This document shows positions 59,911 to 64,000 of a stretch of DNA of 64,000 nucleotides, one piece after another. Every line of letters begins with the position of its first letter. Position 1 is the stretch's first letter. A program made the translations under genes and the position numbers. The stretch lies in assembly GCF_001686925.1 (NCBI RefSeq), contig NZ_LVEN01000027.1, positions 496,001 to 560,000 on the forward strand, in the 5' to 3' direction. This stretch comes from Flavobacterium piscis (GTDB taxonomy: Bacteria > Bacteroidota > Bacteroidia > Flavobacteriales > Flavobacteriaceae). The notes under the pieces were generated by a model, which saw only the letters and a program-made list of their open reading frames with translations, did no database searches and was not told where the DNA came from.

Positions 59911-60381
59911 ATGAAGAAAAAGTTTTTTTTACTTTTTAGTTGTATCATAATGGCAAGCTGTCAAAAAGATAAAAGTAAACCTGCAATTGTTAGTCCTCCT
60001 TTAAAAGTGGAAAAGGAATTTCAAAAAACGACTGTATTAGAACACAATGTACAGGAAAATGACCATGAAATTTACAATCATTCATTGGTAGACTCTGTGC
60101 CTAAATATCCGGGAGGTATCAATAAGTTTCATGTTTTTTTAAAGAAGAATTATGTTGCACCAAAAGAAGCAGTCGAAAATGAAGCCTACGGAGGAGTCTT
60201 TGTCAATTTTGTAATTGAAAAAGACGGATCGTTGTCTAATATAAAAGTTCTTCGTGATTTTGGTTATAAATCGGGAGAAGAGTTGGTAAGAGTTTTAAAG
60301 TTATCGCCCAACTGGAAACCTGCGATAAAAAATGGATACCGGGTAAGATGTTTGTACAGCGTTTCTTATTATGTTCAGTAA
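59911..60381 (+). CDS. Lipoprotein with TonB C-terminal-like domain
   Basis: A 156-residue protein with a lipobox ending at C17 (IIMASCQKDKS), then about 50 linker residues and a TonB C-terminal-like domain (about 65-156): VPKYPGGINKFHVFLKKNYVAP, GGVFVNFVIEKDGSLSNIKVLRDFG, ELVRVLKLSPNWKPAIKNGYRVRC. Normal TonB proteins span the inner membrane and bridge to outer-membrane receptors; this one has only a lipid anchor. Whether it energises a receptor or has a separate role is unknown. It lies between the DUF1080 gene and the second HTCS, with a strong hairpin after it. Confidence 0.75.
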   Translation: MKKKFFLLFSCIIMASCQKDKSKPAIVSPPLKVEKEFQKTTVLEHNVQENDHEIYNHSLVDSVPKYPGGINKFHVFLKKNYVAPKEAVENEAYGGVFVNFVIEKDGSLSNIKVLRDFGYKSGEELVRVLKLSPNWKPAIKNGYRVRCLYSVSYYVQ

Positions 60382-60406
60382 ATAAAATTTTAAAAATTAG
60401 CTATAA

Positions 60407-60441
60407 AAATAACTGCTAAACGAATGGTTTAGCAGTTATTT
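60407..60441. terminator. Bidirectional intrinsic terminator
   Basis: 15-bp perfect stem AAATAACTGCTAAAC / GTTTAGCAGTTATTT with a short loop, between the TonB-C lipoprotein (+) and the HTCS (-) that converge on it. Confidence 0.85.
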
Positions 60442-60474
60442 AGCTTACTCTTTACAAGATAATTACATCGTTTT

Positions 60475-63400
60475 TTATTTGTTCATCGCAATATATTCAG
60501 ATGGCGTCATTGAAAAATGTTTTTGAAAGTTTCTGCCAAAACTTGTTTGCGATTTGTAGCCCACTTTTTCGGCAATTTCATACATTTTAAAATTCTCATT
60601 CAAAAGCAGTTCTGCTGCTCTTTTCAAGCGTACAATATTGATGAGTTCATTCGGGCTTAAATTCGAAATATCCTTGATTTTTCGGTATAAAGTCGATCGG
60701 CTCATATTCATGATTTCTGCCAGAGATTCAACACTTAAATCAGAATCAGTAATGTTTTTTAAAATTTCCTCGTCCAGTTTTTTAAGGAATTTTTCATCCG
60801 TTTTATTGTGTGCAATACTTTTAATATGCGAAAGAGGCGAACTCGCATAATAATTCATAATCTGTTTTCGGTTTTCGATCAGGTTATTGGCCTGAACTTT
60901 CAAATAATCCATCGAGAAAGGCTTAGCAATATAGGCATCGGCACCGGCTCCAAGGCCATCAATTTGAGATTTTAGCGAGTTTTTAGCCGTAAGCAAAATA
61001 ACCGGAATATGACTCGTTTCCAGATTGGCTTTAATTTCTTTACACAAAGTAATCCCGTCCATAACAGGCATCGAAACATCACTTATGACCAACTGAATAT
61101 TTTCATTGTGAATAATTTTCAGGGCATTTTCGCCATTATCTGCTTTTAAAACCGTGTAGACCGACGACATTTCTGCGGTAATAAAATTCAGTAAATCCTC
61201 ATTATCTTCTACAATCAAAAGCTGAGGTTTCTCGTGTTTGTTTTCGATTTCGGTAGTTTCAGCTTCTGTTTCAATTTCTTCTTTTTCTGGTTCATTATAA
61301 AACATAAATTCTTCTTCCTGACGAAGCGGCACCACAAGTTCAAAAATATTCAGTTTAGAATCCGGAATTACCTGCAAACTTCCGTGATGCAATTGTGTGA
61401 GCGAATGTGCCAGCGAAAGTCCAATTCCGGTTCCGGAAGTTGCATCCATATTATCGACCCTGAAAAACGGCTCGAAAATTTTATCTTTCAAATGAAACGG
61501 AATCAAATTCCCGTCATTCTTTACAATCAAAGTCAGTTTCTTTTCGTCCCTAAAAAGTGAAATAGAGGCCTTTTCGTTGGCATATTTAATGGCATTACTC
61601 ATCAAATTGCTCAGGATTTTTTTGAAAGCTTCTTTGTCTACAAAAGCAAAAATATCTTTATCGCCCAGTTCCAGTTCAAATTCAATGGCTCTTTCCTCAA
61701 TCAGCTGACTGAATCTTAAATGAAAATTACGAACCATCGACGAAATATTCGCTTCGACAAAAGTCAGTTTCAATCCACCAATTTCCGACTTTCTAAAATC
61801 CAGTAATTCATTCACCAATTTCAACAATCGCGATGTGTTTTTTTTCATTATCGAAAGATTCTGAGGTACTTCAGGCAATTGATGCTCCATCACCAGAAGT
61901 TTTTCCAAAGGTCCTTTTATCAGCGTCAAAGGTGTTCTGATTTCGTGCGCTACATTGGTAAAAAAATCAATTTTAGCCTGATAAATTTCTTTCTCTTTTT
62001 CGTCGTTGAGATGCTTTATTTTTCGATTGTTTTTAATCTGGGTTAAGTTTTGTGAGTAGCGAATGATGTAGTAAAATGAGCCGCAAACCAGCAGAAAGTA
62101 AAATAAATAAGCATAAGAACTCGCCCAAAACGGCGGCAGAATCCTGATTTTTAATTCTATCTCTTTACTCCAAACCCCAAAACTATTCAGTGATTTTACT
62201 TTAAAAACATAATCTCCCGGTGCAAGTTCAGTAAAAAATACCTTATTGTTGCGCTCGAGATAAACCCAGTCATTATTTACGTTTTCCAATTTATACCAAT
62301 ATTCGGTAAGTTCCGGAGCGGTATAATTTAAAGAAGCAAATTCCAAATTAAACGAGGATTGATTGTTGTTGAGTTCCAGTTCATCAATATGCGAAATAGA
62401 TTGCTGTATAGGAGAATCATCCTGGTTGGCATTAATATCTTTATTGTTGATTTGCAAATTGGTAATAAAGATAGACGGAGTGTATTTGTTTTTGGTGAAA
62501 TTCTTTGGGTTGAAACTGATCATTCCGTTTAGGTTTCCAAAATACATATCACCGTTTGTATCTTTAAATGCCGATGCATAATTAAACTGATCGCTCAATA
62601 AACCGTTTGCCGTGGTATAAATCTTAATGCTTTTATGGTCAGGACCAAATTTCACCAAACCTTTAGAAGTGGTCAGCCATAAATTTTTAGCATCATCTTC
62701 TAAAATAGAATATACAACATTGCTGGGGAAACCATTTTTGGTAGTGAATTTTTTAAAAGTCCTTGTTTTTTTATCCAATAAATCCAGACCGTTTTCAGTG
62801 GCAAACCATAAGTTTTTCGAACTGTCTTCAAAAATATAATTGATAGAATTATTGCTAATGCCATTTGGATTTTTGTAATCATAAATAAAAACCTCTTTCT
62901 TTTTGGTTTTTGGATTATAATAAAACAAACCATCGCGATAACTTCCCGCCCATAAATTTCCGTCGCTGTCTTCTTTATAATTCGTGTAATGCGTGGTTTC
63001 CGGAAATATTTTTAAAATGTCGAAATTATCATTTTGCTCATTATATTTATAAAGCCCCATTGTTGTAATCACAATCAATTCATCTTTTTTGGTTTTATAA
63101 AAAGAAAAAATAAAATTACTTCGCAATCCGGATGATGGATTATTGGCAGTGTAATGTTTGATCACCGCACCCGTATTTCTGTCTAAAACATCTAAACCAT
63201 GCTCAAAAGTTCCCACCCAAATCTTGTCTTTTCGGGGCATCAGGGCATGTATATTATAATACGAAACACCGTTTTTACTTCCGTTAGGTAAATAGGAGGT
63301 AAACTGCTGTTTTTTAGGATCAAATCGGTTTAATCCCGCATCTTCGGTTCCAATCCAGAGATCGCCTTTATCGTCTTTATGAATTTCCCTGACGGCGCTT

Positions 63401-64000
63401 CCGCTAATAGAGTTTTGTCCTTTTTGCGGGAAATATTTCTTGAATTGCGTGTATTGTTTTTGATGGTAATTAATACCGCCAAAATAGGTGCCAATCCAAA
63501 TTCCGTTTTCCTTATCAATAGTGATCGAATACGCCGCATTGTCGGAAATGGCATAAGGATCATTGTAATTTTTTTTGAGATTTACATTCACTTTTGTTTT
63601 CAGGTTGTAAACATAAACGCCTGATTCGCTGGCAATCCAGAGTTCATCGTTGCCTTTCGTTTTAAACTGCCGAACATAAACCGGATTTTTACCTGAAAAT
63701 TGTAAACCCGCAGTAGTTTTATTTGGGATATTATAAATCAAAACCCCATCTTCCTGTGTACCAATTGCAATATTATTTTTATCTAATGCATAAATAACGG
63801 TAATCCTAAAATTAGCCGAATTTGCCGGAGGCGTTATCGGAATATTTTCAAATGAAAGATTTTCTTCAGAATAACGGTAGATTCTGTTTAGGGAAGAAGC
63901 CCAAATCTGGCCATTAGCATCCCGCGAAATCGAAGTCACTATAAAATATTTATTCGGATTAAAAGTTTTGGTTTCCTTTTTTACCGTAGAATATTTGTAC
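60475..64000 (-). CDS. Hybrid two-component system sensor-regulator (HTCS), N-terminus outside the window
   Basis: The frame is open to the right window edge, so at least 1174 residues are visible, without the N-terminal propeller part; a GTG at 63939 is inside the gene, not its start. Order and motifs match the HTCS at 36579: Reg_prop propellers, Y_Y_Y, one transmembrane helix (WASSYAYLFYFLLVCGSFYYII), HisKA (NVAHEIRTPLTLIKGPLE), HATPase (GTGIGLSLAH), receiver (VISDVSMPVMDG) and AraC HTH (LSVESLAEIMNMSRSTLYRK...). The two proteins are clear paralogues and bracket the same locus. Their sensor parts differ more than their signalling parts, so they may respond to different pieces of the glycan. 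Confidence 0.92.
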   Translation of the reverse strand, partial: YKYSTVKKETKTFNPNKYFIVTSISRDANGQIWASSLNRIYRYSEENLSFENIPITPPANSANFRITVIYALDKNNIAIGTQEDGVLIYNIPNKTTAGLQFSGKNPVYVRQFKTKGNDELWIASESGVYVYNLKTKVNVNLKKNYNDPYAISDNAAYSITIDKENGIWIGTYFGGINYHQKQYTQFKKYFPQKGQNSISGSAVREIHKDDKGDLWIGTEDAGLNRFDPKKQQFTSYLPNGSKNGVSYYNIHALMPRKDKIWVGTFEHGLDVLDRNTGAVIKHYTANNPSSGLRSNFIFSFYKTKKDELIVITTMGLYKYNEQNDNFDILKIFPETTHYTNYKEDSDGNLWAGSYRDGLFYYNPKTKKKEVFIYDYKNPNGISNNSINYIFEDSSKNLWFATENGLDLLDKKTRTFKKFTTKNGFPSNVVYSILEDDAKNLWLTTSKGLVKFGPDHKSIKIYTTANGLLSDQFNYASAFKDTNGDMYFGNLNGMISFNPKNFTKNKYTPSIFITNLQINNKDINANQDDSPIQQSISHIDELELNNNQSSFNLEFASLNYTAPELTEYWYKLENVNNDWVYLERNNKVFFTELAPGDYVFKVKSLNSFGVWSKEIELKIRILPPFWASSYAYLFYFLLVCGSFYYIIRYSQNLTQIKNNRKIKHLNDEKEKEIYQAKIDFFTNVAHEIRTPLTLIKGPLEKLLVMEHQLPEVPQNLSIMKKNTSRLLKLVNELLDFRKSEIGGLKLTFVEANISSMVRNFHLRFSQLIEERAIEFELELGDKDIFAFVDKEAFKKILSNLMSNAIKYANEKASISLFRDEKKLTLIVKNDGNLIPFHLKDKIFEPFFRVDNMDATSGTGIGLSLAHSLTQLHHGSLQVIPDSKLNIFELVVPLRQEEEFMFYNEPEKEEIETEAETTEIENKHEKPQLLIVEDNEDLLNFITAEMSSVYTVLKADNGENALKIIHNENIQLVISDVSMPVMDGITLCKEIKANLETSHIPVILLTAKNSLKSQIDGLGAGADAYIAKPFSMDYLKVQANNLIENRKQIMNYYASSPLSHIKSIAHNKTDEKFLKKLDEEILKNITDSDLSVESLAEIMNMSRSTLYRKIKDISNLSPNELINIVRLKRAAELLLNENFKMYEIAEKVGYKSQTSFGRNFQKHFSMTPSEYIAMNK

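Noticed and set aside
1-64000. Insertion sequences, integrases, phage genes, tRNA or rRNA genes
   Set aside because: No transposase, recombinase, structural phage protein or stable RNA motif was recognised on either strand.

Overview
This AT-rich window looks like chromosomal DNA from a Flavobacterium-like member of the Bacteroidota. The evidence is two SusC/SusD pairs, two hybrid two-component regulators with beta-propeller sensors, a type IX secretion sorting domain on one enzyme, A-rich start regions without Shine-Dalgarno sites, and several promoters of the Bacteroidota type (TTG, 17-19 bp spacer, TAnnTTTG). I see no mobile element, CRISPR array, rRNA or tRNA.

Layout. (1) 1-11768 is a pectin/hemicellulose degradation block: the end of an oligogalacturonate lyase (PL22), a GH115 alpha-glucuronidase, a convergent GH2/CE12 operon, a GH28 polygalacturonase and a GH43-like protein. 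The divergent GH28/CE12 promoter region carries a 13-bp motif twice, as mirror images. (2) 11769-23441 is mixed housekeeping and accessory genes: an M20 amidohydrolase, a DUF1349 protein, a LuxR-type regulator, a DUF763 protein, a PPC-domain protein, a lipoprotein, an orphan IlvN-like ACT protein and a TonB-dependent receptor. Two tandem Ile-rich leader peptides, each followed by an intrinsic terminator, precede the IlvN-like gene. (3) 24204-28834 is a SusC/SusD pair with a long structured leader. (4) 28976-36436 holds small stress or redox genes: an alpha/beta hydrolase, an HxlR regulator divergent from a YceI protein, a Crp/Fnr regulator, a DJ-1/PfpI protein, an ABM monooxygenase, an IMPase-like/SDR pair and an AraC regulator.

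(5) 36579-64000 is a polysaccharide utilization locus bracketed by two paralogous HTCS regulators; the second runs off the window. Between them lie a duplicated-domain secreted protein, three GH43 enzymes, two GH31 enzymes, SusC, SusD, a SusE-like lipoprotein, a DUF1080 protein and a TonB-C-domain lipoprotein. The set suggests capture and trimming of an arabinose/xylose- or galactose-containing plant glycan, though the substrate cannot be fixed from sequence. An element of about 130 bp is shared by the promoter regions of the first gene after the HTCS and of susC, so both are probably controlled together. The GH31 gene at 43142 has its own LacI-type palindrome over its promoter.

Intergenic gaps are rich in interspersed inverted repeats, including a 16-bp palindrome found at three exact sites plus one variant. 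The strongest unusual signals are the tandem isoleucine attenuators, the shared PUL element, the mirrored 13-mer and the leader upstream of the 24204 SusC gene.
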